64,000 nt of DNA from JABMOW01 sp964409335 (GTDB lineage: Bacteria; Fidelibacterota; Marinisomatia; SCGC-AAA003-L08; JACNLC01): contig CAYPCW010000001.1 in assembly GCA_964409335.1 (NCBI GenBank), positions 1-64,000 on the forward strand. The letters are read 5' to 3'. Below, piece after piece: positions 44,180-52,413 of the stretch. Numbering within the stretch: the stretch's first letter is position 1; every line of letters begins with the position of its first letter. The translations under genes and the position numbers were made by a program. The notes beneath the pieces were generated by a model. That model saw nothing but the letters and a program-made list of their open reading frames with translations. It was not told the origin of the DNA and ran no database searches.

Positions 44180-44738
44180 AGCAATCCACAATGTGATCAT
44201 TCACCATCCCTGCAGCCTGCATAAAAGCGTAGCAGATGGTTGATCCAACAAATTTGAACCCCGCCGTGACGAGTTCCCGGCTCATGGCGTCGGATACCGA
44301 CGTTTTCGCGGGGATATCCGTTAACGTTTTCCAGTGATTTACAACCGGTTTCCCATCCGTAAACTTCCAGATAAAATGGTGAAATCCGTCATACTGCGAT
44401 TGAATATCCAAAAACATCCGGGCATTTTGAATCGTCGAACGGATTTTTAATTTATTCCTGATTATTGCGGGATTTGAGATCAGTTCCTGGATTTTTTGTT
44501 CATCATACCTGGCGACATAGATCGGATCAAAGTTTGAAAACGCATTTGCAAATCCGATTCGTTTTTTCAAAACGATGGACCAGCTTAGTCCTGCCTGAAA
44601 CGCATCCAGCGCCAGAAACTCGAAGAGCTTTTGGTCGTTATAAATCGGGACTCCCCATTCTTCATCATGGTATCTGACCATGAGTTGATCATCACTTTGC
44701 CACCCGCATCGCGTCACTGACTCACTCACGCGTTTCAC
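44124..44738 (-). CDS. tag: DNA-3-methyladenine glycosylase I
   Basis: The 204-residue repair enzyme removes 3-methyladenine from alkylated DNA. It has RCGW (zinc ligand Cys11), YHDEEWGVP with ligand His24, the helix-hairpin-helix core GLSWSIVLKKR, and the C-terminal SGFVGSTICY-like GFKFVGSTICYAFMQAAG with the second zinc pair in NDHIVDC. Its 3' end overlaps dusB by 56 bases on the opposite strand, so both proteins' C-termini are encoded in the same DNA. The start overlaps the upstream DUF502 gene by 17 bases. Confidence 0.95.
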   Translation of the reverse strand: MKRVSESVTRCGWQSDDQLMVRYHDEEWGVPIYNDQKLFEFLALDAFQAGLSWSIVLKKRIGFANAFSNFDPIYVARYDEQKIQELISNPAIIRNKLKIRSTIQNARMFLDIQSQYDGFHHFIWKFTDGKPVVNHWKTLTDIPAKTSVSDAMSRELVTAGFKFVGSTICYAFMQAAGMVNDHIVDCFRYAPLKQMALQTRDDNL

Positions 44739-45357
44739 CTTCGGATTCGTCCGGGATCGAATTTATTTTTCGGGCAAGCAGTCCGCCGGAAATGACTGCC
44801 TTTAACCCTTCTTCAACGGACAAATTGGTATCCGTGACAGCCAATTTCGGAACCATTAACATATACCCTGATGTCGGGTTCGGTGTCGTGGGTACGAATA
44901 AATGATAAAATTCCTTACCACTTTTGTTGATGGATGAACCGGTGACCATTGTGATCGTCCAGAGTCCTTTTCTTGGATATTCAATAAACACGACCTTCTG
45001 AAAAGCTTGTTGATTCGGTTCACTGATCGAGGATGTAATTTGTTTTATTGTACTAAAGATTGAATTAACGACTGGAATTCTGGAGATTGCATTTTCCATT
45101 TTCGTAACCAATCGTTTCCCGAGGACATTTCTCACGATCATACCCAAAATATAAATAAAAAGTATGGTCAGGACAAATCCCAACAGTTCCGGAATATACC
45201 TTGGAATTTGGTGTTTGACGAATATCATGTTTAAGATCCATGCCCCTGGTTTGGAAAAAAACCGGAATAGCCACTTTAATATGATCACGGTAAGCGCAAA
45301 TGGTAAAACAGCGAACATGCCTGCCAACACGGTTTGTCTGATTTTTTTCTTCATCAC
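44722..45357 (-). CDS. DUF502-family membrane protein
   Basis: The 211-residue protein begins with basic MMKKKIRQTVLAGMFAVLPF and has two helices (VLAGMFAVLPFALTVIILKW, LLGFVLTILFIYILGMIV). A cytoplasmic or periplasmic domain follows with the family motifs IPVVNSIFSTIKQI, EYPRKGLWTITMVTG and VPTTPNPTSGYMLMVP. DUF502 proteins are widespread in bacteria and the plant homologues are linked to membrane function; the molecular role is unknown. It lies between miaA (26-base gap) and tag (17-base overlap). Confidence 0.88.
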   Translation of the reverse strand: MMKKKIRQTVLAGMFAVLPFALTVIILKWLFRFFSKPGAWILNMIFVKHQIPRYIPELLGFVLTILFIYILGMIVRNVLGKRLVTKMENAISRIPVVNSIFSTIKQITSSISEPNQQAFQKVVFIEYPRKGLWTITMVTGSSINKSGKEFYHLFVPTTPNPTSGYMLMVPKLAVTDTNLSVEEGLKAVISGGLLARKINSIPDESEGETRE

Positions 45358-45383
45358 TCTATTTTCCTGTCGTAAGTTGAATT

Positions 45384-46304
45384 TTATGCAAAATTGCTAT
45401 CGCAATCCAAAACCAAATCAATTGCCATTTTATTCATCCAGGTGATCTGTTTTTTTGCAAATTGACGGGTTTTTTGTTTAATAATGATCACCGCATCTTC
45501 GAGGGTCCGCTTTCCGAGTACAACCTCAACCATATGTTGATACCCTAAACTTTGCATGGCATGGGATGATGGACGTACACCTGAGAGGAGTAACTCCCGG
45601 GTTTCCTGAAGCCACCCGTTAGCTATCATTCCATCTATCCGTTTTTCTATCCGATTCATTAATATCGACCGTTGAGATTTCAACCCGATAATGAAATACT
45701 GCATCCGTAGTTGGTGGTCTTCATTCTGCTGTTCACGGAATATCTCACTCGGGGGTCTGCCAGTCAAATAGTATATCTCTAACGCCCTCGTCAGCCGTTT
45801 GGTATCATTGGGATGGACGATTTTGGCGTATTCAGGATCGATCCTTGCTAATCTTTCGGCAATCTTGTCGCTGCCCAATGTGTCGATATCTTTTTGAATA
45901 TTTTGGCGAATCCGGGGATCGCAATCTATTTTCCGGATGATCCCGCTGAGTACCGAATGCAGATAAAGGAATGAGCCTCCCACCAGGATCGGCCGGTGTC
46001 CCCGAGACCTGATACCACCTATACAATCCTGCACCCATTCTGCATATTTGCCAGAACTGACCACTGATTCGGCATCGAGAATCCCGACCAGATGATGAGG
46101 TACGGAATTTAGATCATCTGTAGAGGGTTGCGCGGTACCGATACTGAATCCACGATAAACCTGACGAGAATCCACGGATACAATTTCGCCATTTAGAGTG
46201 TGGGCCAGCGAGATGGCAAAAGTTGTTTTTCCGATGGCAGTAGGACCCGTCACTACCGGGATTTTAGTTCCGATTGCTGATATAATTGAAGGAAGGATTT
46301 TCAA
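45384..46304 (-). CDS. miaA: tRNA dimethylallyltransferase
   Basis: The 306-residue enzyme adds a dimethylallyl group to A37 of UNN-reading tRNAs. The P-loop TGPTAIGKTTFAISL, the catalytic SVDSRQVYRGFSIGTAQP (Asp-Ser-Arg part), VGGSFLY and RLTRALEIYYLTG match the family, and the swinging C-terminal half contains QKTRQFAKKQITW. The first bases overlap the mutL stop (ATGA), the same order mutL-miaA as in many bacteria. Confidence 0.96.
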   Translation of the reverse strand: MKILPSIISAIGTKIPVVTGPTAIGKTTFAISLAHTLNGEIVSVDSRQVYRGFSIGTAQPSTDDLNSVPHHLVGILDAESVVSSGKYAEWVQDCIGGIRSRGHRPILVGGSFLYLHSVLSGIIRKIDCDPRIRQNIQKDIDTLGSDKIAERLARIDPEYAKIVHPNDTKRLTRALEIYYLTGRPPSEIFREQQNEDHQLRMQYFIIGLKSQRSILMNRIEKRIDGMIANGWLQETRELLLSGVRPSSHAMQSLGYQHMVEVVLGKRTLEDAVIIIKQKTRQFAKKQITWMNKMAIDLVLDCDSNFA

Positions 46305-48112
46305 ATTCGTTCAAATCGTTTATCCAATTCATCCATCCCCAGTCTGACAATAATCGGTCTGCCGTGAGGGCAGTAATAAGGGTGATCCGTCGCAAAGAGT
46401 CTATCCACCAGATTTTTCATCTCTTCAGGCTTTAACCTGTCACCCGCTTTAATAGCGGCTTTACAGGCATAAGTTGCCGCAAGATAGTCAAGAAAAGATG
46501 CATTTATTTCTTGTTTTTCGATATACTTGTCCAATATCTCGTGTATAACCTCATGAACAGATCCTGAATAAATGTCCGAAGGGACTCCTTCAACGATGAT
46601 GGTATTCTCACCAAACCCCCGCATTCTGAATCCAATTTTATTCAAATAGGGGACGACACCGAAAAATTTAGAATATTCTTCCGGTAAAAATTTGATGGTT
46701 TGTGGAAACAATACCGTTTGTGATGGAATCCCGTTACCCTCCAGTGCTTTTTTGGCGGATTCAAATAATATCCTTTCATGAGCCACGTGCTGATCAATGA
46801 TGATCAGCCCCTGATTGACCTCGGTTATAATATATTTATTCTGGAACTGCCACAGGTTATCCGATGTGATAAGTCCATCTTTGATCGGCGATTTTTTTGT
46901 AAGCGCCTCAATCCGTTCATGGGCTTTTTTAATGGTGGATTCAGTGATGACTGAAGATGAATTACCGATTATTTTTTCCACGCCACGACGATGCGGTGCT
47001 TCTTCAAATCCGGGTGTCGTATGGTCTGGGATCACCGTGGACAGTTTGAGTTGGCCATGATCAGACGACGATGACGTATTCGCACCATAATAATTGAACG
47101 GGGTAAAATCCGGGATGGTTTTTAATAAATCGGTCAATGCCTGCGTAACTGCGGACTTTACCACATAGTAAACACGCCATTCATCTTTGAATCTGACTTC
47201 GGATTTTGCAGGGTGGACGTTCACATCTACCATATCAGGCGGTATCTTAAGATTGACGATAAAAAATGGATATTCCCCACGTGCAAGCAAGGACCGATAT
47301 GAACTGAAAACTGCGGAGTTGATCAGCCGGTTCTGAATAAACCGGCCATTTAAAAATAGAAATTGCTCGCCTAACCGTTTTTTAATGAGATTAAGATTTC
47401 CTGTATATCCAGATACCATAAATTGTTCTTTTGTCATCGAAACCGGTAAAAGATTTTCAGCAAACCGTTTCCCATAAATATCTGTAATCCGTCCCACAAG
47501 GTCATGGCTTCTGAACCTGTACACTAATTTTTCGCAATCTGTCAGAGAAAAGCCGATTTCAGGATAGGCGAGAGAAAAGGTTCTTACAATCTGATAGATA
47601 CTACGTTTTTCGCTTTCTGTTTTTTTCAGGAATTTTCGTCGGGCCGGGGTATTAAAAAAAAGATTTTTAACCTGTATCGAAGTTCCTTTTGCCGAAGATG
47701 CCGGGCGCTGATACTGGATGGATCCACCATTAATACTGATCTCATTGCCTCCCCCATCGTCTTTTGAACTTTTTGCATTGACCTGTGAAACAGATGCGAT
47801 ACTTGGGAGGGCTTCCCCACGAAATCCGAGGGATGTAATATGCTGAAGTTCGTCTTTTTCGTGTAACTTACTGGTTGCATGCCGTTGAAAACTCATCCCC
47901 AAATCTTCAGCATTCATCCCATCGCCATCATCAATAACCTGTATCAGAGACTTGCCGCCATCCTGTATGATAACTTCAATACTCCGGGCATGGGCGTCGA
48001 TGGAATTCTCAATCAGTTCTTTTACGATGGACGCCGGTTTTTCGATCACCTCACCCGCGGCGATCTGGTTGATCAGTTGTGTGGATAATAATTGGATTTT
48101 TGAAGGATTCAT
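46301..48112 (-). CDS. mutL: DNA mismatch repair protein MutL with endonuclease motif
   Basis: The 603-residue protein has the GHKL ATPase N-terminus (INQIAAGEVIEKPASIVKEL, DDGDGM, TLGFRGEALPSI with ITSLGFRGEAL). A linker of low conservation spans about 335-420. The C-terminal domain has DQHVAHERILFE, which fits the metal-binding DQHA(x)2E(x)4E endonuclease motif with Val for Ala, plus ACKAAIKAGD and YCPHGRP. This implies a nicking MutL, as in organisms without MutH. The length is normal. It is transcribed with miaA, 16 bases downstream of the folate enzyme. Confidence 0.96.
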   Translation of the reverse strand: MNPSKIQLLSTQLINQIAAGEVIEKPASIVKELIENSIDAHARSIEVIIQDGGKSLIQVIDDGDGMNAEDLGMSFQRHATSKLHEKDELQHITSLGFRGEALPSIASVSQVNAKSSKDDGGGNEISINGGSIQYQRPASSAKGTSIQVKNLFFNTPARRKFLKKTESEKRSIYQIVRTFSLAYPEIGFSLTDCEKLVYRFRSHDLVGRITDIYGKRFAENLLPVSMTKEQFMVSGYTGNLNLIKKRLGEQFLFLNGRFIQNRLINSAVFSSYRSLLARGEYPFFIVNLKIPPDMVDVNVHPAKSEVRFKDEWRVYYVVKSAVTQALTDLLKTIPDFTPFNYYGANTSSSSDHGQLKLSTVIPDHTTPGFEEAPHRRGVEKIIGNSSSVITESTIKKAHERIEALTKKSPIKDGLITSDNLWQFQNKYIITEVNQGLIIIDQHVAHERILFESAKKALEGNGIPSQTVLFPQTIKFLPEEYSKFFGVVPYLNKIGFRMRGFGENTIIVEGVPSDIYSGSVHEVIHEILDKYIEKQEINASFLDYLAATYACKAAIKAGDRLKPEEMKNLVDRLFATDHPYYCPHGRPIIVRLGMDELDKRFERI

Positions 48113-48128
48113 TATTTCATACCGAACA

Positions 48129-49802
48129 TCACCTATTCAATTTTCCCATTACAATTTGTCTCAATGATCGCAGATCTACGTCTATTTTTTTAAGAATTTG
48201 GTTTGTATTTTCCCGTATGGTTAGACAAAAATCCTGATCTGAAATACTGTTTAAATTGATCATGACATTCAAGGCCGCCCCATGTGCACCTGCATGTGCC
48301 ATCTCGCCGGCAACCCCTGCATCTGATACAGAATTGGGATTTCCCATAGTAGCGGCAGTTGTGGCCAACTCCATTACATCTTCACATGCCTGAAGAACCT
48401 CAAAAGGGATTTCCGTCGCATGTTGATTTGCCTGTTCGATCTGTCTGCTTTTAAACGTCTTTTCTGCATCATCTCCTGCTGGTTGGCGGTAAGCATCCAA
48501 TACTTCGTTAAATGCCCGGGTATCCTCATCGATCAATTCCAGTAATTTCGATTTTAACACCTGCGCTTCGGTCCCTACCGAATGCATCTTATCAAAAATA
48601 TCGGTGTGTTTCCTTTTCCCCGTTGTCAGATTCGATACCATCGCAGCCAGGGATGCCCCTAACGAACCGGCGAGCGCAGACACACTACCGCCGCCGGGAG
48701 CCGGAGATTCCCGGGATAGTTCATCCACAAATTTATCGATTGACATGTTTGCAAGCGGACCAAATTCAGGACCCATCCGATATTCGATAATCTTTTCATG
48801 CGCCTGGAAAGGACCCAGGTCATCTAACCCCAGGGATTTTACGGCAATGTGGACAATATCCTCGCTGGGTATCGCCGTTGAACGGTTCTGCTTTTCAAGG
48901 TAATATTTACCCGCATCCAGCATGGCCTGCAAGGGAATGAGTCCCACCAACTCGCTTCCGGTCACCCGAAGACCCCGTAACCGGGCTTGTGTTCTGGATT
49001 CCTCAAATGCGAGGTGGACCGGGGTAATTTTATAATTTGTCAGATTCATGGACAATTGTGCGATCCGGTACTCTTCAATATACCATCCGACGGCTTTTAC
49101 CGATTTTAATTTACCCGGTACCATCACGGGGTTGCCAGCATCGTCCGTTATGAACTTACCCTGATCATCTCTGGAGCGACGACCGGCTTCACGAATATCC
49201 AGGGCAATATCGGATGCGATTGCTTTGGACTGGGTATTTAGATTGACGTTGTAGGCTATGAGGAATTCCCGGGCGCCGATTGCGGTCACCCCGGCTTTTT
49301 CGTTAAACTCAGAGGGACCAAAATCGGGACGCCATGCTGGATCTTTTAACTTTGATGCCATCCCTTCATATTCTCCCGACCGTATGGTTGATAAATTTTG
49401 ACGTTCGGGAGTCGTTGCCGAATGTTCGTATAAAAATACCGGAATACGGAGTTCATAGCCTACCTTTTGGGCAAGTCGACGGGACAGTTGGACGCATTCC
49501 GCCATTGATATGTCAGCTACGGGAATGAACGGACAAACATCCGTCGCCCCCATCCTTGGATGTTCACCGTGATGTGTTCTCATATCTAAAACCGATGCGG
49601 CTGTCTGGATCGCTAAAAATGCGGCTTCCACGACTGCATCCGGTTCACCGACGAAAGTAACGACCGTTCGTTGTGTGTCTGCGCCCGGATCAACATCCAG
49701 CAGACTAACCCCGGGCACCGAACTGATGGCATCCGTGATCATTTTTATTTTATTCTTATCCCTCCCCTCACTAAAATTGGGGACGCATTCTACAATTTTC
49801 AT
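48129..49802 (-). CDS. ftcD: Bifunctional glutamate formimidoyltransferase / formimidoyl-THF cyclodeaminase
   Basis: The 557-residue protein joins an N-terminal formiminotransferase (VECVPNFSEGRD, MGATDVCPFIPV, LTNYKITPVHLAFE; residues 1-330) to a C-terminal cyclodeaminase (FVDELSRESPAPGGGSVSAL; about 355-550), the same order as in the vertebrate FTCD. It should pass a one-carbon unit from formimino-glutamate (histidine breakdown) or formimino-glycine to tetrahydrofolate and give 5,10-methenyl-THF. No other histidine-degradation gene is visible nearby. Other folate genes in the window (fmt, gcvPA, gcvH) suggest a shared one-carbon pool. Confidence 0.93.
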   Translation of the reverse strand: MKIVECVPNFSEGRDKNKIKMITDAISSVPGVSLLDVDPGADTQRTVVTFVGEPDAVVEAAFLAIQTAASVLDMRTHHGEHPRMGATDVCPFIPVADISMAECVQLSRRLAQKVGYELRIPVFLYEHSATTPERQNLSTIRSGEYEGMASKLKDPAWRPDFGPSEFNEKAGVTAIGAREFLIAYNVNLNTQSKAIASDIALDIREAGRRSRDDQGKFITDDAGNPVMVPGKLKSVKAVGWYIEEYRIAQLSMNLTNYKITPVHLAFEESRTQARLRGLRVTGSELVGLIPLQAMLDAGKYYLEKQNRSTAIPSEDIVHIAVKSLGLDDLGPFQAHEKIIEYRMGPEFGPLANMSIDKFVDELSRESPAPGGGSVSALAGSLGASLAAMVSNLTTGKRKHTDIFDKMHSVGTEAQVLKSKLLELIDEDTRAFNEVLDAYRQPAGDDAEKTFKSRQIEQANQHATEIPFEVLQACEDVMELATTAATMGNPNSVSDAGVAGEMAHAGAHGAALNVMINLNSISDQDFCLTIRENTNQILKKIDVDLRSLRQIVMGKLNR

Positions 49803-49854
49803 GGACTTCCCTTAAGATTAATATTGCCGATTGCTATTTTTCAACGAACCGTAG

Positions 49855-50010
49855 TTACAGGTACTGATTCAATTTATAAATCAGATAAAGAATCAAACTT
49901 AATATGAGCAGATATTTGAAAATTTGTAAAGATGAACTGTTACGCCTGTAGTGCTGACTGACCAAATGTTTAAAAGAATAAGGACGTCCCGATGATTTAA
50001 AATGAAACAT
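49855..50010 (-). CDS. Hypothetical 51-residue membrane protein
   Basis: A short frame, below usual annotation cut-offs, starts at ATG seven bases after the site-2 protease stop. It encodes a basic, aromatic N-half (MFHFKSSGRPYSFKHLVSQ) and a single hydrophobic helix (FKYLLILSLILYLIYKLNQ) near the C-terminus. The basic-inside layout suits a C-tail-anchored or type II small membrane protein. There is no clear Shine-Dalgarno; translation could be coupled to the protease. It fills most of a 215-base gap that is otherwise AT-rich. No family is recognised. Confidence 0.45.
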   Translation of the reverse strand: MFHFKSSGRPYSFKHLVSQHYRRNSSSLQIFKYLLILSLILYLIYKLNQYL

Positions 50011-50017
50011 ATCTGAT

Positions 50018-50662
50018 CTAATGAATACCTGCAAACAGATACATAAATATATTTAGAAACGGTTGCAAAAACCATCCTAGAATATGAATGTTCGTAAAAT
50101 ATCCCAAAACAATCACACCCAATAATATTCTCGGTCCAAACACTTGTAGATTATGTACTAAATCAGGATATTTATGCTCAAGTAACCCGGAAAATATCCT
50201 GGACCCGTCAAGGGGGGGCAGCGGGATCAGATTGAATACTGCCAGCATAATATTGATCTGGACAAACCAAATTAGTAATAATGGAATACTCCCGCCCAGA
50301 CTCGCTTCGAAATAAGTCGTATATCCAGTCAGGCGCAGCAATAATCCGCCTACCAATGCCAGCAAAAGATTTGACAATGGCCCGGCGAATGCGACTTTCA
50401 TCATATCCAGACGCATATTTCTTAGATTAAATGGATTCACTGGTACCGGTTTTGCCCACCCAAAGCCGACAAATAAAATCATAAGTGCTCCCACCGGGTC
50501 AAGATGGGCTATCGGGTTCAGGGTAAGCCTGCCCATTCTGGCAGCCGTGTCATCACCCAACTTGTAAGCCACCCAGGCATGGGAAAACTCATGAAAGCAG
50601 AGCGCAAACAAAAGGGTTGGCAGTAATAAAATGAGTACGTCAAGTGGTAGTCTGAATAACAT
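50018..50662 (-). CDS. Site-2 protease family (M50) membrane metalloprotease
   Basis: The 214-residue protein has the zinc motif HEFSH (about residues 24-28) in the first helix region and NLIPLPPLDGSRI (about 150-162) supplying the second metal-binding segment. It contains four to five helices and KPVPVNPFNL, typical of the short M50 subgroup without PDZ domains. Such proteases cleave membrane proteins within the bilayer; targets are unknown. It starts directly after the Xer recombinase stop, so both come from the same mRNA. Confidence 0.92.
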   Translation of the reverse strand: MLFRLPLDVLILLLPTLLFALCFHEFSHAWVAYKLGDDTAARMGRLTLNPIAHLDPVGALMILFVGFGWAKPVPVNPFNLRNMRLDMMKVAFAGPLSNLLLALVGGLLLRLTGYTTYFEASLGGSIPLLLIWFVQINIMLAVFNLIPLPPLDGSRIFSGLLEHKYPDLVHNLQVFGPRILLGVIVLGYFTNIHILGWFLQPFLNIFMYLFAGIH

Positions 50663-51547
50663 TTATCCTCTCGGGTGATATTGCTTGTGAATTTCTTTTA
50701 AATGAATTTTATCCACATGCGTATAAATTTGGGTCGTAATGATGCTTGCATGTCCCAACATTTCCTGAACAATTCGTAAATCCGCTCCCCCTTCCAGCAT
50801 GTGGGTCGCAAAACTATGACGAAGAGAATGGGGACTGACATTTTTTGTAATACCTGCTTTTACCGCTTGTATGTGAAAGATGTTCCAGATACTCATTCGG
50901 GAAAGTGGACTCCCCCTGAGGTTTAGAAAAACGATTCCTTTGGAATCTCTTTTTCTTGCTAATCGGGGTCGAAGCAGGCGGGTATAGCCGAGGATATCCG
51001 ATAAGGCAATATCCCCCACTGGAGCATACCTTTCTTTGTTGCCTTTACCCAGAATGCGGACCAGTCCTTCTTCGGCGAAGATATCCATTAGTTTCAGATG
51101 AATTAGTTCTGAAACCCTTAATCCGGATGCATAAAGCAGACAGAGGATTGCCCGGTCACGAATACCTGTTTTTATTTCCATATCCACTGAATCAATAATG
51201 GCTTCCACTTCTTTTACACTGAGGACTTCGGGTAATTTTTTCTCAATTTTCGGTGCTGATAAAAGTTGTGTTGGATCTTTACGGGTTAGGTTTTCGTCCA
51301 ATAAATATTGGTGAAATCCTTTCAACGCAGAATAGGATCGCAGAATACTGCTTTTTCGAAGACCGATATTATCTGAATGTTTCATTGGGATCATCGTCAG
51401 CATTTTCACAAATTCCCGAATTTGATCCAGTTTAATATTTTTGGGGTGGGAGAGTCCGAAAGTCGTATTTAAATAATCCGTATACCGCCGTAAATCTGTC
51501 CAGTATGCATTTATGGTGTTTTGGGACAACCTTCGTTCAAATTGCAA
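50663..51547 (-). CDS. Tyrosine recombinase XerC/XerD
   Basis: The C-terminal catalytic domain is complete: YASGLRVSELIHLKL with Arg, GKGNKER with Lys, HSLRHSFATHML with His and Arg, LGHASIITTQIYTHV with His and nucleophile Tyr. The N-terminal SAM-like DNA-binding part begins QFERRLSQNTINAYW. The TTG at 51547 truncates the first helix: the frame upstream stays open to a stop at 51614 and reads HQFAKHYLLHL, family-like residues. Possible starts there are a CTG or an ATT, the latter with AGGA ten bases before it. The true N-terminus is therefore likely 10-20 residues longer. It should resolve chromosome dimers at dif. No dif site was recognised. Confidence 0.93.
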   Translation of the reverse strand: MQFERRLSQNTINAYWTDLRRYTDYLNTTFGLSHPKNIKLDQIREFVKMLTMIPMKHSDNIGLRKSSILRSYSALKGFHQYLLDENLTRKDPTQLLSAPKIEKKLPEVLSVKEVEAIIDSVDMEIKTGIRDRAILCLLYASGLRVSELIHLKLMDIFAEEGLVRILGKGNKERYAPVGDIALSDILGYTRLLRPRLARKRDSKGIVFLNLRGSPLSRMSIWNIFHIQAVKAGITKNVSPHSLRHSFATHMLEGGADLRIVQEMLGHASIITTQIYTHVDKIHLKEIHKQYHPRG

Positions 51548-51613
51548 ATGAAGCAGATAGTGTTTTGCAAATTGATGTAAAGGATTAATTGGTTGTGAAT
51601 CCTGTTTATTGAT

Positions 51614-52366
51614 CTATGACTCCAAAAAATGGATTGATTTAACGACGGAATTTAATTTAAACGGGTCCCGGCATTTTTCCAGGAGGCTTCCTATGACTAT
51701 GTAACCCGCGCCTGCAGAGACCAATTTTGAGGCTGTCTGCTCATCTCGTATCCCGCCCCCAGCCACCACCGGAATTTGAACTTTTTGGCTGATCACCTTA
51801 ACCAAAGATTCCGGCACAGGATGCCGTGCACCGCTCCCCGCTTCGAGAAATACCAGCTTTGAGCCTAAATACTGCCCGGCAAGCGCATGCGCCAAAATGA
51901 TATCATGTTTTTCAGACGGCAACGGATTGGTATTGCTCATGACTTGCACCGAAGATTTGACACCACCGTCAATGAGCAGGTAACTGGTGGGGATCGCCTC
52001 GATACCGAGATTATAAATGACCGGCGCTGACTGCACCTGTTCACCGATCAGGTATTGAGGGTTACGCCCGCTGTGGAGAGATAAAAATAGCACGGCATCC
52101 GCAGTCCGTGATAATTGTCGGGAAGAACCCGGGAAAATAATGATCGGCAGGCTGGTCATCTCACGGATTTTCTCCATCCGAACTTCAAAACCGTCATCCA
52201 TGATCAGACTTCCGCCAACCAGAATCGCATCGAATCCGGCTTGATTGACCCCATGGGTCATTTTATGAAGAAATTCATCGTTCTTCAGGTCAGGATCGAT
52301 GAGCGCCAATGCCACCGCCCCCTTAACCCGGCGAAATTTTTCCAGAGTTTCGAAGGTATTAGTCAT
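51614..52366 (-). CDS. Geranylgeranylglyceryl/heptaprenylglyceryl phosphate synthase (GGGPS/PcrB family)
   Basis: The 250-residue TIM-barrel enzyme joins a prenyl diphosphate to sn-glycerol-1-phosphate, the first step of archaeal-type ether lipids. Motifs: ALIDPDLKN, DAILVGGSLIM, PIIIFPGSS, SLHSGRNPQYLIG, YLLIDGG, LVFLEAGSGA, VVAGGGIRDE and GAGYIVIGSLLE, all at the barrel ends that hold phosphate and diphosphate. Bacteria of the FCB group carry such enzymes; their in vivo lipids are still unsettled. It precedes the Xer gene directly. The substrate chain length cannot be read from sequence by eye. Confidence 0.92.
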   Translation of the reverse strand: MTNTFETLEKFRRVKGAVALALIDPDLKNDEFLHKMTHGVNQAGFDAILVGGSLIMDDGFEVRMEKIREMTSLPIIIFPGSSRQLSRTADAVLFLSLHSGRNPQYLIGEQVQSAPVIYNLGIEAIPTSYLLIDGGVKSSVQVMSNTNPLPSEKHDIILAHALAGQYLGSKLVFLEAGSGARHPVPESLVKVISQKVQIPVVAGGGIRDEQTASKLVSAGAGYIVIGSLLEKCRDPFKLNSVVKSIHFLES

Positions 52367-52413
52367 CCTTGAAGTGATTCCATTATTTGAATGAATACCA
52401 ATATTTACACCTG

